Below are positions 51,133 to 61,645 of a stretch of 64,000 bases of DNA, one piece after another (position 1 is the first letter of the stretch; each line of letters starts with the position of its first letter). Origin of the DNA: an uncultured Chloroflexus sp. (GTDB lineage Bacteria; Chloroflexota; Chloroflexia; Chloroflexales; Chloroflexaceae); the NCBI RefSeq assembly GCF_937951745.1, contig NZ_CALFBQ010000038.1, positions 1 to 64,000 on the forward strand, read 5' to 3'. The notes under the pieces were generated by a model that had not been told where the DNA came from, did not search any database, and saw nothing but the letters and a program-made list of their open reading frames with translations. Both the position numbers and the translations under genes were made by a program.

Positions 51133-53878
51133 GGCTCTGCTCCTGTGCGCAACGGAGCTGGATGGTAAACGTGCTCCCCTGACCGGGAATGCTCGTCACA
51201 GCGATCGTTCCTCCCTGCAGCTCTATCAATTGGCGCGCGATCGCGAGGCCAAGCCCGCCGCCGCGTTGGGCGGAGTTATTTCCGTCAACCCGTTGAAACC
51301 GAGTGAACAGCCGCCCAATCACATCTTCGGGAATACCGGGGCCGGTATCACTGACTGCCACCCAAACGTCACAGCCCGCAAGGCCGGCGCTAATCAACAC
51401 GCGGCCTTGCGTCACATAGCGCCGAGCATTGTCAAGTAATTGAGCCAGCGCTTGCTTCAACAGTTCTCGATCTGCCAGCACCAATGGCAGATCTTCCGGC
51501 AAAGCAAGGGTAACTTGCACGCCGCGCTCGCGAAACGCGGCATACAACGGGCGCAGCACCGATTCAACGATTGGCGCTAGTTCAATCGCCTGTAGGTTAG
51601 TCTCGATTTGACCCGAATCAAGATTGGCCACCATTATCGCATTATTGACCAGATGGGTCATTTGGACGGCGCTTTGCCGGATCTGTTCTAACATCTCGCG
51701 CTGCTCGGCATCAAATGCCGGGATTGCTTGCCGCAACAAGAGATCGGTATAACCGCGCACGACGGTGAGCGGGGTGCGTAGTTCGTGGGAAATGGTCGCG
51801 ATAAAATCGGTCTTCGCCCGATCGATCTGGATCGAAGCCGTGATATCGTGTAAAACGATTACTTCGCCTGACGATCTACCATCGGCGAGGCAAACTGGTG
51901 ATCGGCTGACCGTCAGAAAGCGATCGCCTATTTTGATCACTTGATCTGGCCGGCCAAACAATTCTGAGCGAACTTCGCTCCTATTGAGCGGTAATTGACG
52001 CAGGTGCAACTCACCGTTGACTGGCAACGCCGGCTGCAACATCTGCTGAGCGGTAGGATTGAGCAGCACAATCCGGCCCCGCGCATCACTCACAATCACC
52101 CCATCACTGATCGAAGCGAGTATGGCCCGTCGTTGTTCAGCGTCGTACTGCGCCGCTTCATATAACAGCGCATTCACCAATGCCACTGCGGTCATATTGG
52201 CGATCACCTGCAAATGGGGTAATACTGATGTTGGGAAAGCGGCGGGTTCGGGATGGGCAAAGATAAGCCCCCCGATCGTTTGCTGATCTTGCTGCAAAGG
52301 GATTGCCAACGCACTGGCTACACCAATAGCTGCAAGGTGTGAGTCGACGTAGGGCGTCAATTGCGCTTCACCCGGCATCGCCAATGCGGTGAGACAGTGG
52401 CTGGTTAGCGCCGCATAGCTAAGCGGCGCATCAGGCCGCAATCGGAATTGCCACCCATCAGGTGCCGGCACGACCGCGATCGCTTCCATCTGAGGCAGCA
52501 GATCGGCGGCGCTAGCGGCAGCAATCTGCAAGATCGACTCGATGCGCAGTTCGCGACTGAGCTGGCGGCTCGTTTGATACAAATGCAACAGGTGGGCAGT
52601 CATTTGGTTAAAGGCCAACGACAGCCGTCCCAATTCATTCTCTTCGGTAATGACGCTCCGGCGGTCGAGCTGGCCAGCACTCACCGCATCAGCTACCGCC
52701 ACCAATTCATGAAGCGGGCGGGTAATGCGACGCGCCACCCAATATCCGACCAATACTGCGGCTAACGCTAATGTTGCTGTCACTCCCAATACCGCGTTGC
52801 GGCTACTGGCCCACGCGCTCAAAATAAAATCGCGTGATAGGCCGACGGCAAAATAGCCGCTCTGCGCGCCGCGGATGATCAGCGGCGCATACACCAGTTG
52901 GTATTCATAATCGCCCACACGGGCCGTCGTAAGCAACGAACAAGCCGGCACGTTGACTCGTTCAACCGGCGTCACTACGCGACCGCTCAGACTGCCAATG
53001 TCAAGACACGTCCCACGTTCATTAACTTCGGTCAAGAGCGCGAGTTGGGTTGGGTCAAGCGGTAACACCGGCAGAAAGCTCGTGGGGGCAGTCGTTGCTA
53101 ACAGCGTGCCATCGCTCTTCAACAAAGCCGTTAGCGCGGCTTGACTACGTTCTTGGAGGAAGGCCAAGGTGCGATCGAGCCGTTGCGCTACCAACAAACC
53201 ACCGAGCAACTGTGGCGGTTCGTTATCACCAGCGCGCGCATAGAGCGGGGCAACAGTAAAAAAATGGAGCACATCGCTGCCATCAGACTGGCGAAATGCA
53301 ATCAATCCGCTGTATTTGTCACCGAGCACGTCACCATCGCCAATCGGCGTCTGCACACCGCGCAGCACATTCTCGATCAGCGGCGAGCCAGCAAGGTTCG
53401 TGCCCACATAACGGATGGGAACGTCGCTGCTTGGCGCACGTTCCCAATCGAGCAACGCTAAGCCAGTGGGATCAAAGATGACGAGACGATCCGGGGCAAC
53501 GTTCTCATTGCTCTGACCAAGCGTCCACAAGCCGCGCAACGCCAAAGCCAGCCCATCTTCATCACGCTGCGCGATCGCATCAACTACAGCCGGCGCACCG
53601 GTATCAGCATTGGCAGTGGTAAAGGCAATCTGGCCGAGGTAGGCAATATTGCTAATTTCGCGCAACGCGAATGTTTCGGCAAAGTTACGCGCAACCTGCC
53701 CAAGCTGGTTATTGAATCGCTCTTGCCAGCTACCGGCCACTAATGTCATAGCAATGCCTGATCCTACCAGCATCACGATGATCATCAGCAATAGGTAGGG
53801 CAGGATGATCGTATATTGAAGGCGTGAGCGTAGGATACGTATCATTTGCCGCACGGCGTCACCCCCCTGTTGAGCCAT
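51113..53878 (-). CDS. Membrane sensor histidine kinase, extracytoplasmic sensor-HAMP-GAF-PAS architecture
   Basis: A 921-residue sensor kinase. Membrane helix 1 is about residues 22-48, a long extracytoplasmic dCache-like region follows (about 50-355), helix 2 is about 360-382, then HAMP (RRITRPLHELV), a GAF-like domain (about 430-580), a PAS domain (ILASISDGVIVSDARGRIV, from about 590), the phospho-acceptor in FIATISHELRTPLTVVRG (about 680), and ATPase boxes QLLDNARRYV, VSDTGPGI and GGGLGLAIARQLI. All are intact. The ATG at 53878 and one at 53845 are both possible. It follows another kinase gene by 106 bases. No response regulator is present. Confidence 0.9.
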   Translation of the reverse strand: MAQQGGDAVRQMIRILRSRLQYTIILPYLLLMIIVMLVGSGIAMTLVAGSWQERFNNQLGQVARNFAETFALREISNIAYLGQIAFTTANADTGAPAVVDAIAQRDEDGLALALRGLWTLGQSNENVAPDRLVIFDPTGLALLDWERAPSSDVPIRYVGTNLAGSPLIENVLRGVQTPIGDGDVLGDKYSGLIAFRQSDGSDVLHFFTVAPLYARAGDNEPPQLLGGLLVAQRLDRTLAFLQERSQAALTALLKSDGTLLATTAPTSFLPVLPLDPTQLALLTEVNERGTCLDIGSLSGRVVTPVERVNVPACSLLTTARVGDYEYQLVYAPLIIRGAQSGYFAVGLSRDFILSAWASSRNAVLGVTATLALAAVLVGYWVARRITRPLHELVAVADAVSAGQLDRRSVITEENELGRLSLAFNQMTAHLLHLYQTSRQLSRELRIESILQIAAASAADLLPQMEAIAVVPAPDGWQFRLRPDAPLSYAALTSHCLTALAMPGEAQLTPYVDSHLAAIGVASALAIPLQQDQQTIGGLIFAHPEPAAFPTSVLPHLQVIANMTAVALVNALLYEAAQYDAEQRRAILASISDGVIVSDARGRIVLLNPTAQQMLQPALPVNGELHLRQLPLNRSEVRSELFGRPDQVIKIGDRFLTVSRSPVCLADGRSSGEVIVLHDITASIQIDRAKTDFIATISHELRTPLTVVRGYTDLLLRQAIPAFDAEQREMLEQIRQSAVQMTHLVNNAIMVANLDSGQIETNLQAIELAPIVESVLRPLYAAFRERGVQVTLALPEDLPLVLADRELLKQALAQLLDNARRYVTQGRVLISAGLAGCDVWVAVSDTGPGIPEDVIGRLFTRFQRVDGNNSAQRGGGLGLAIARQLIELQGGTIAVTSIPGQGSTFTIQLRCAQEQSRAVAEQ

Positions 53879-53984
53879 TGATTAGGTGTGCGGCGACGAC
53901 TCGTTGCCAGTATAGCCGATGATGGTCACAGGCAAGAGGGGGTCTTGTTAACAGTTTTGTCATCTCGCGTAGGATCAAGCGAGA

Positions 53985-56156
53985 TCACTGCGCAACCGGC
54001 ACTACAAACGCAAACGTGCTGCCGCTTCCCTCACGGCTACACAACCAAATCTGACCATGGTGCGCCTCAACCGCTAGTTTGCAGAAGGTAAGGCCAAGCC
54101 CGGTACCACGCGCTTTCTGCTGCTGCACTTGACCAAACTTCTCGAAAATGCGGGCGTGGTATTGTGGCGGAATACCCGGCCCTTCATCACTCACCCAATA
54201 GATCAGCCACGAACCAGCCGGCAGAGCTGGCAGTGACAACGGAATATCAGGATGCATCCCGTCGTTAGTAGCAGCAGGCAGCAGAAGGTGACGCGCGCCA
54301 ATAGTGACGTTACCGCCACTCGGTGAGAACTTAATTGCGTTATCGATCAGATTTTGCAAGACGCGGACAATTTTCTCGCGGTCAGCTTCGATCAGGGGCA
54401 AGCCAACTGCTAAGTCTTGGACCAATGTAATCTGGCACTGCTGCGCGTATGCTTGCAAGCGTTCGATCGCTTCATCAACCACCGCGTAGGGTGAGAGCGG
54501 TTCAAGATTGAGCGTCATCCGTCCCTGCTCCATCTTACTAATATCGAGCAGGGTATTAACCATTTCGAGCATTGTTTGACTTCCCTGATGGGCAATGCTC
54601 AACAATTCCTGTTGTTGGGAGGAAACCGGCCCACCCAAACCGCGCTGCACCATCATAATGCCATTCATAATGGCAGTCAGTGGCGCGCGTAGATCGTGAA
54701 TAAGCATACCGGTGTAATCTTCACGCAAACGGGCCAGTTCGCGCTCTTTCTCAATATTCTCAAACAGCGCCAGCCGTCCAATCTGATTCCCCGCTGCATC
54801 GAGGACCGGCAAAATAGTATGGCGCAGATATCGAATTGGCCCTTCCACCAATTCAATTTCAAGGACGCGATGCGGAGCGCCATCGTTAAGCCATGCCGGT
54901 TCTTCAACCACCTGCGCCCGCTCAAGTAATTCCGTAATCAGGTCATCAATTTGGCGTCCCACGAGCGCATCGCGAGAACAGTTATACAAACGAGCGGCAG
55001 CCACGTTGCTAGCGACAATCACCCCTCGCATGTCTGCCATCAAAATGCCGTCGCTAGCGGAATTGACAATCGCCTCGAAGCGATCACGTACCGTGCTGAC
55101 CTGCTGAAACAGACGCGCATTTTCCAGCGCAATCCCAATCGTTGCCGCCATGCGGTTAAGCCGAATTGCCTCTTCCTCGGTGAAATGGCCGCTACGCTTA
55201 TTCAGCAGCTCGATCACGCCAATGGTACGCCCTTTGACAACAATCGGCACACAGAGGATCGACTTCACATCATAGCCGATCCCCTCACTCACCTCACGGT
55301 AAAACCGCGGATCGTTATCAGGGTCATGCACAATCGCGTACTGCTGGGTGCGCGCCACATAGCCAGCGATCCCCAATCCCGGCGGTATACGCATCCCAAC
55401 GAGCTTCTCTTGCCCTTCTTCCAATGTCATCACAAACACCAGTTCCCCCGTCTCTTCGTCGAGCATCAGCAATGAACCGGCATCGACCCGGAAGAACTGG
55501 TTTATTTTTTCCATCACTAAATGGTAAATATCACGCGGATCGAGCAAAGAGTTGACCGCCGCCGCAATATCATTCAGGGTCGCCAACTCGGCGTTGCGAT
55601 GTTCCGCTTCCTCGATGGTGCGGAAAGCCGTGATAGCTGCTGCCAATTGGCTACTCATTAGGCGCGCAATGCTCACCTCTTGCTCGTTAAACCGGCGCGA
55701 TTGCCGCAGGGTCGCGAAGGCTAATGCGCCAATTACCCGATCTTGGGCCACTAACGGAATGATCAGGAGTGAGCGCACCTGCGCTTCAAGCAGCGTCTGC
55801 AGCAAGTTGATAGCAGTTGGCGAGCGATTCCCCTGCTGTAATATTTCAGCAATATCCACAATCTGCAACGACTGGCGCTGTTGCAAGGAATTCTGCACTA
55901 GTGGCAAATCGCGCAGCGGAATTGGCGGCGGCAACGAAACGCGCGGCGGAAAGGTGCTGATCAGCGCGATAGTCTCGCCGCTAGCATCAAGCTGCAATAC
56001 GCCGCAGAGCGATACGCCTAGCCTTTGCACAAACTCGTTCAGCGCAAGCATCAGCAACTCATCAAGAGTCGCCGCTATCTCAATCGCGGTTGCGATACGT
56101 AGCAGACCTTGGGTACTTGACTCTGATTGACCAATGGCAGGTAATCGCTCGCTCAT
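53985..56156 (-). CDS. Soluble GAF-GAF-PAS sensor histidine kinase
   Basis: A 723-residue kinase without membrane helices. GAF domain 1 is about residues 20-185, GAF domain 2 about 195-350 (with GLGIAGYVARTQQYAIVHDP and ILCVPIVVKGRTIGVIELLN), a PAS domain about 360-475 (AIVNSASDGILMADMRGVIV), and the phospho-acceptor His in YTGMLIHDLRAPLTAIMNG (about 490). ATP-binding boxes are LQNLIDNAIKFSPSG, VSDEGPGIPP and GTGLGLTFCKLAVEA. It starts 5 bases after the GAF/cyclase-like gene and is co-transcribed with it. GAF ligands cannot be predicted. No response regulator is nearby. Confidence 0.9.
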   Translation of the reverse strand: MSERLPAIGQSESSTQGLLRIATAIEIAATLDELLMLALNEFVQRLGVSLCGVLQLDASGETIALISTFPPRVSLPPPIPLRDLPLVQNSLQQRQSLQIVDIAEILQQGNRSPTAINLLQTLLEAQVRSLLIIPLVAQDRVIGALAFATLRQSRRFNEQEVSIARLMSSQLAAAITAFRTIEEAEHRNAELATLNDIAAAVNSLLDPRDIYHLVMEKINQFFRVDAGSLLMLDEETGELVFVMTLEEGQEKLVGMRIPPGLGIAGYVARTQQYAIVHDPDNDPRFYREVSEGIGYDVKSILCVPIVVKGRTIGVIELLNKRSGHFTEEEAIRLNRMAATIGIALENARLFQQVSTVRDRFEAIVNSASDGILMADMRGVIVASNVAAARLYNCSRDALVGRQIDDLITELLERAQVVEEPAWLNDGAPHRVLEIELVEGPIRYLRHTILPVLDAAGNQIGRLALFENIEKERELARLREDYTGMLIHDLRAPLTAIMNGIMMVQRGLGGPVSSQQQELLSIAHQGSQTMLEMVNTLLDISKMEQGRMTLNLEPLSPYAVVDEAIERLQAYAQQCQITLVQDLAVGLPLIEADREKIVRVLQNLIDNAIKFSPSGGNVTIGARHLLLPAATNDGMHPDIPLSLPALPAGSWLIYWVSDEGPGIPPQYHARIFEKFGQVQQQKARGTGLGLTFCKLAVEAHHGQIWLCSREGSGSTFAFVVPVAQ

Positions 56157-56161
56157 AGTGA

Positions 56162-58147
56162 TTACGAATAACTGGCCAGCCGGTAGATATCCATCGGCTC
56201 ATCACCGTTCTGCAAACTGACCGGCGTTAATGGGTCAAGGGTAAATTGATCAGCCTGCGTTGTTTTCAAAACAGCCGCAGTTACGACAATCTCATCGTTA
56301 CGCGCCAATTGGCACAACCGGCGCGCTTCGCGCATTGCCGCGCCCGTCCATGCCATTGTGACCGGTTGATCGCCACCGAGCACACCTACGGCAAGTTGAC
56401 CGGTGGTGACGCCACCGGCTATCGCGAGATCGGCGCCAAACTGCTGGCGCCACCGCCCACGCAGGCGTGCGATAGCGACCTGTACCTGCTGCGCGGTCTG
56501 CAACGCTCTTGGCGCATCGTCAAACTGCGGTTGTGGAAAGCCAAAGACAGCACAAAAACTCCGTTCATCGATGGCGACATACGCGCCTTGCTGCTGATAG
56601 ACAATGGCCCGGCATTCGGTGTGGAACGGGTTGGCAATATGTTCAACCAATTGATGCACCGTCACATCGGTGAGGCGATCCACCCCGCGCAGACAAGCGT
56701 AGAGCAGGGTTGCAGTGATGACCTGTGGTTGCAGCGCCTGCATGGCTTTCGCTTGATGAGCAAGCAGATCACGGATCACATCCGGCGCAAGGTACATACC
56801 CAGTAACTGGCGTGCCTGAGTGATTTCCGGCGGCTCAATAATCCCTGCATAACGATGGTGAACCATCATCGTCACGGCATAGGCCGCGAGGGCAGCAACA
56901 AGGGCTAAGGCGCGCTGGCTGTAGCGATATGGAGTTGGGTCAGCCAGAGTCAACACTCCTAACGGACGATCGCCGTGAAATAGCGGCATTGCCAACGCCG
57001 AGCGCATCAATTCTAACCCCGGCGTGGGGATCCAACGCGTATCACGCTCAATATCATCAATAATCGCACCGCGGCGCGTGCGCAAGACCCAACCGGCCAA
57101 CCCATGTTTGAGAATCGGTGCCGCTGCGAGATTCAGCGGCAACACATCACCGCCGCTCAAAGTGATGCGGGTACGGATGGTGAACGACTCGGCATCGATC
57201 AGCAGCAACGTGCCATGGCTAGAGTCGGTCACATCGGCGGCGATCCGTAACAATTGCACCAATGCCCGTTCGAGGTCAGGCTGTTCGATCACGCTGGTCA
57301 TCACCTGCTCGAACGCGGACAAGCGGCGTTGCTCGCGATCGAACCATTGCCGGTAGACGGAGGTCTGAAGATGAACGGTAAACAACGCCGCCGCTTGCTC
57401 GATCAACTGCTGTTGCGCTTCATTCAGGCGCACATCAGCGCCGGCGATTATCAGACACAATGCGCCAAGCGGTGTCTGTTGTACCCATAACGGCCAGCTC
57501 GTAACGGTCAACGCTTGTGATGATGTTGCGGCGAGCAGGCTACGCATCTGCACGCTTGAAAAGCTCACGGCGCGGCGCTCGCGCACGGCGCGCCCGACCG
57601 CGCTGCCATCTATATCAAAGGTAACGGCCCGGTTCACGCTAGCCAGCCCCCAACCCGCCGAAGGGATCAAAATGCCGCGTTCGGGATCGTGCAACAGCAA
57701 GACTGCACCCCGCGCCGCCACATGATTGGCAAGGCATTCCGCCACGGCAGCGACCATTGCGTCGCGATCAGTCGCTGCAATGAGCCGCTGAGCCAAGATC
57801 GCCAAGACCGGCGGCTGTGGCACAGCCGCGATGGCGTCTGCTACAGTTTGTCGCAGCGCCACCAGTGGATCCTGATCGGTTACTGGCGGTAGATCGGCTT
57901 GCAATACCAACGCAGCATACCGGCGCGCTTCCGCGAGTGCATAGCGCAAACTGATCCATACCGCCAACGAAAGCGCCAACCCGATCACCCCACCGAAGAG
58001 GAACGCTAGCACGAAGGCGACTGATGGCGAGGCGCCCCCTTGCGGCACGACCATGCTGATCAACGCATAGAGTAGTATGCCAAACGAAATGCCGCCGGGC
58101 AGAGTCAGGGCAAGGATGCGATGGATGTTGCTGCGTGGCAGGTACAC
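56162..58147 (-). CDS. GAF-domain protein with degenerate class III cyclase-like domain
   Basis: A 661-residue protein. Two membrane helices (about residues 10-34 and 42-72) precede two GAF domains (about 105-265 and 275-440). The C-terminal part (about 480-650) follows the fold order of class III adenylate/guanylate cyclases: ITATLLYACLRGVDRLTD, IDERSFCAVFGFPQ, and IAGGVTTGQLAVGVLGG. However the first metal Asp of the 'FxDIRGFT' motif is Cys here, and the 'GDxxMAVFG' Gly-Asp is Glu-Arg, so the two-metal catalytic site is lost. It may bind nucleotide or act as a regulator rather than a cyclase. It is the first gene of the signalling operon. Confidence 0.8.
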   Translation of the reverse strand: MYLPRSNIHRILALTLPGGISFGILLYALISMVVPQGGASPSVAFVLAFLFGGVIGLALSLAVWISLRYALAEARRYAALVLQADLPPVTDQDPLVALRQTVADAIAAVPQPPVLAILAQRLIAATDRDAMVAAVAECLANHVAARGAVLLLHDPERGILIPSAGWGLASVNRAVTFDIDGSAVGRAVRERRAVSFSSVQMRSLLAATSSQALTVTSWPLWVQQTPLGALCLIIAGADVRLNEAQQQLIEQAAALFTVHLQTSVYRQWFDREQRRLSAFEQVMTSVIEQPDLERALVQLLRIAADVTDSSHGTLLLIDAESFTIRTRITLSGGDVLPLNLAAAPILKHGLAGWVLRTRRGAIIDDIERDTRWIPTPGLELMRSALAMPLFHGDRPLGVLTLADPTPYRYSQRALALVAALAAYAVTMMVHHRYAGIIEPPEITQARQLLGMYLAPDVIRDLLAHQAKAMQALQPQVITATLLYACLRGVDRLTDVTVHQLVEHIANPFHTECRAIVYQQQGAYVAIDERSFCAVFGFPQPQFDDAPRALQTAQQVQVAIARLRGRWRQQFGADLAIAGGVTTGQLAVGVLGGDQPVTMAWTGAAMREARRLCQLARNDEIVVTAAVLKTTQADQFTLDPLTPVSLQNGDEPMDIYRLASYS

Positions 58148-58240
58148 AATGGCTCCACGACTAAGTTGGAAACGACTAGTATCACCGTATTATGAACGTA
58201 TCACAGTCGTCAGAATTGCCTTCTATTATACTTGGTTTGA

Positions 58241-58278
58241 AGAAAAAAGATGACCGGTTCACAGGTTGTGACCGGTCA
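58241..58278 (-). terminator. Intrinsic terminator of the tRNA-Gly gene
   Basis: On the minus strand the arms TGACCGGT-CACA and TGTG-A-ACCGGTCA form a 12-bp stem with one bulge (58251-58278), followed by CTTTTTTC (58242-58249). It starts 5 bases after the encoded CCA end. Confidence 0.85.
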
Positions 58279-58283
58279 TTTCA

Positions 58284-58359
58284 TGGAGCGGGAGACGGGA
58301 TTCGAACCCGCGACCTACACCTTGGCAAGGTGTCGCTCTACCAACTGAGCCACTCCCGC
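58284..58359 (-). tRNA. tRNA-Gly (anticodon GCC), CCA encoded
   Basis: The acceptor stem GCGGGAG / CTCCCGC closes perfectly, followed by discriminator U and an encoded CCA. The D arm is GCUC-AGUUGGUA-GAGC, the anticodon arm CACCU-UGCCAAG-GUG with anticodon GCC, and the T arm GCGGG-UUCGAAU-CCCGU. The total is 76 bases including CCA. GCC reads GGC and GGU codons. Confidence 0.97.
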
Positions 58360-58373
58360 GTTGCATATTCGCT

Positions 58374-58401
58374 ATTATACACAAGTTGGCCGATTTGTCG
58401 A
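58374..58401 (-). promoter_or_regulatory. Promoter of the tRNA-Gly gene
   Basis: Read on the minus strand: TCGACA (58401-58396), 16-base spacer, TATAAT (58379-58374), 14 bases before the mature 5' end. Promoter, tRNA and terminator form a self-contained unit. Confidence 0.75.
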
Positions 58402-58430
58402 GTCGCTATTGTCACAATCCAAGCACAGCA

Positions 58431-59228
58431 ATGACTACCACGCTTCTTATTCTCGACTTCTCTGGCACCCTTAGCCTTGGCGCGGTGCGCTTCGGTGAGA
58501 CCCATCGCTTAGCGACGGCGCTCGCCGATGCGGGACTGCTGGCATTGGGCGTCACTGTTGATCGTTATTGGAACGAGTTGGTTGGGCCGACATGGGTTGA
58601 AGGCAGCACGAGCCGCGTTGGGTTGACGGCGTTGCTGGCGCGCCAGTTGCGCGCGCAGGGGACATCGGCAAGGATCGCAGCCCAATGCGCGCGGCGGTTT
58701 ACCCAGATGTACATGGCTGCTTCCGTGATCGATCCGGCATGGCAGCCACTGTTTGCGGCGCTTGGTGCTGACAGCCGGGTCACCACGCTCATCGCTACCG
58801 ATCACTATGCCGAGGCAACAGCGCACATCACACAGGAATTAGCAGAGCACAGATGGGCAGCGCGCGCCTTGCGGGTACGCAACCAGCGGGTTGTGCAACA
58901 ACAGATGGGCAGCCTCACCGGTGATACAATGGCATTCATCGCTAACTCCGCCGATCTCGGCGTCATTAAGGCCGATCCGTTGTTCTGGCAGCGGGTGCGC
59001 GCTGGCTTGCGCACCAATGTGTCACGGATCATCGTGGTTGATGACTTTGGTGCGAGCGAGAATGCCGCCGACTTTTACGCCAATCCAGCCCACGTCGAAC
59101 GCCGTCGCCAACAGACAATTGCTGCCATCGAGCAAACGTTTGCCGCGCCGGTGACAATCGTGCAGTTTGTGATCGGCCACGATATTGGCGCAACGGTGCA
59201 ACAAGTATTGCAGCAAATCAACCTGTAG
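58431..59228 (+). CDS. HAD-superfamily-like protein with DxSGT nucleophile motif
   Basis: A 265-residue protein. LLILDFSGTLS (about residues 5-15) sits where HAD hydrolases have DxDGT; the nucleophile Asp is kept but the general-acid Asp two places on is Ser. A mid-protein LIATDHYAEAT stretch may be the Ser/Thr motif and IIVVDDFGASENA (about 203-215) the final acidic motif. Loss of the second Asp suggests a phosphatase of unusual type or a non-phosphatase HAD. No family name can be given. The ATG at 58431 is preferred to one at 58386, which lies inside the divergent tRNA promoter. Confidence 0.7.
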   Translation: MTTTLLILDFSGTLSLGAVRFGETHRLATALADAGLLALGVTVDRYWNELVGPTWVEGSTSRVGLTALLARQLRAQGTSARIAAQCARRFTQMYMAASVIDPAWQPLFAALGADSRVTTLIATDHYAEATAHITQELAEHRWAARALRVRNQRVVQQQMGSLTGDTMAFIANSADLGVIKADPLFWQRVRAGLRTNVSRIIVVDDFGASENAADFYANPAHVERRRQQTIAAIEQTFAAPVTIVQFVIGHDIGATVQQVLQQINL

Positions 59229-59259
59229 AGCCGCACGGTGGTGCAGCCTCATAATGAAT

Positions 59260-59287
59260 GGAGGGATGCATATTCATGCATCCCTCC
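59260..59287. terminator. Palindrome between HAD gene and groEL
   Basis: GGAGGGATGCAT and ATGCATCCCTCC form a perfect 12-bp stem with a 4-base loop between the two convergent genes. No T-run follows in either direction, so it may act as an RNA end-protecting hairpin or a weak bidirectional terminator. Confidence 0.55.
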
Positions 59288-59309
59288 AGCATAGGATACC
59301 CTTATCGGC

Positions 59310-60950
<1,641 letters not shown>

Positions 60951-60997
60951 AGGATCTATAATCCTCCACTGAGAATAGCGCCATTAGCGCGAGGTTG

Positions 60998-61300
60998 CTA
61001 CTCTTGCACGATACCCAGAATGTCCTTCTCCGACAAGATCAGGTACTCGACATCGTCGAGCTTGAACTCGGTGCCGCTGTACTTGGCGAAGATCACCCGA
61101 TCGCCAGCCTTGACGCTCATCGGGATCAGCTTGCCGCTATCGTCCCGGCGCCCCTCACCAACCGCCAACACCGTGCCCTCCATAGGGCGCTCCTTGCTGG
61201 CCGTATCGGGCAGGAAAATGCCGGTTTTGGTCTTCTCTTCACGCTCAACCGGCTTGACCACCACGCGGTCGCCAAGAGGTCGGATGCGGAAATCCGCCAT
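60998..61300 (-). CDS. groES: Co-chaperonin GroES (10 kDa)
   Basis: A 100-residue lid protein of the GroEL chamber. It begins [17 protein letters not shown]; the mobile loop is [17 protein letters not shown] (about residues 24-40), and the family motifs GTVLAVGEG and [21 protein letters not shown] follow. GGAGG lies 9 bases before the ATG at 61300; the frame is open further upstream but no family member needs it. It is the first gene of the groESL operon. Confidence 0.97.
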   Translation of the reverse strand: MADFRIRPLGDRVVVKPVEREEKTKTGIFLPDTASKERPMEGTVLAVGEGRRDDSGKLIPMSVKAGDRVIFAKYSGTEFKLDDVEYLILSEKDILGIVQE

Positions 61301-61354
61301 AGCTGCTATCCTCCGTTCAATATGCAATCCAATGGGTTGCGTAGGTTCCATCGG

Positions 61355-61381
61355 TTAGCACTGTCATATCGAGAGTGCTAA
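61355..61381 (-). promoter_or_regulatory. CIRCE operator 1 (HrcA site), downstream of the promoter
   Basis: TTAGCACTG-N9-GAGTGCTAA differs at one position from the CIRCE consensus (TTAGCACTC-N9-GAGTGCTAA). It lies between the -10 box and groES, where HrcA binding blocks transcription until heat shock titrates HrcA to GroEL. Confidence 0.93.
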
Positions 61382-61391
61382 CCCGTTGGTA

Positions 61392-61420
61392 ATAGTACAC
61401 AAGATCGGGCGGTTTGTCAA
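61392..61420 (-). promoter_or_regulatory. groESL promoter between two CIRCE sites
   Basis: Read on the minus strand: TTGACA (61420-61415), exactly 17 bases, TACTAT (61397-61392). The 5' end should fall inside CIRCE operator 1. Confidence 0.85.
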
Positions 61421-61427
61421 GTCATGT

Positions 61428-61454
61428 TTAGCACTCAATGCAAGGGAGTGCTAG
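61428..61454 (-). promoter_or_regulatory. CIRCE operator 2, upstream of the promoter
   Basis: TTAGCACTC-N9-GAGTGCTAG matches CIRCE at all positions but the last. It lies 7 bases upstream of the -35 box, so HrcA dimers could clamp the promoter from both sides. Confidence 0.88.
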
Positions 61455-61645
61455 CAAGGGCGCAGCAATACCGGACCCCTTGTTCGAACGCCGCATCAGT
61501 ATGGAGTGCGGCAGCGATGCGCCGCGTCTCACACCCTGACGCCCCAGCCTAGAGTGCGGCAGCAATGTTGCCGTATTCCATAGCCAAGTTCGGTTATGAT
61601 AGATATATCCGATATATCAAGCACAGATTTCATTGGAGGTGATCG
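61455..61645. other. Repeat-containing gap with TATATC palindrome
   Basis: Two GAGTGCGGCAGC words (near 61503 and 61552) resemble the palindromes near 24342 and 24455. GATATATC-C-GATATATC (61602-61618) sits 28 bases before the next start codon and could be an operator. No gene is seen. Confidence 0.5.
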
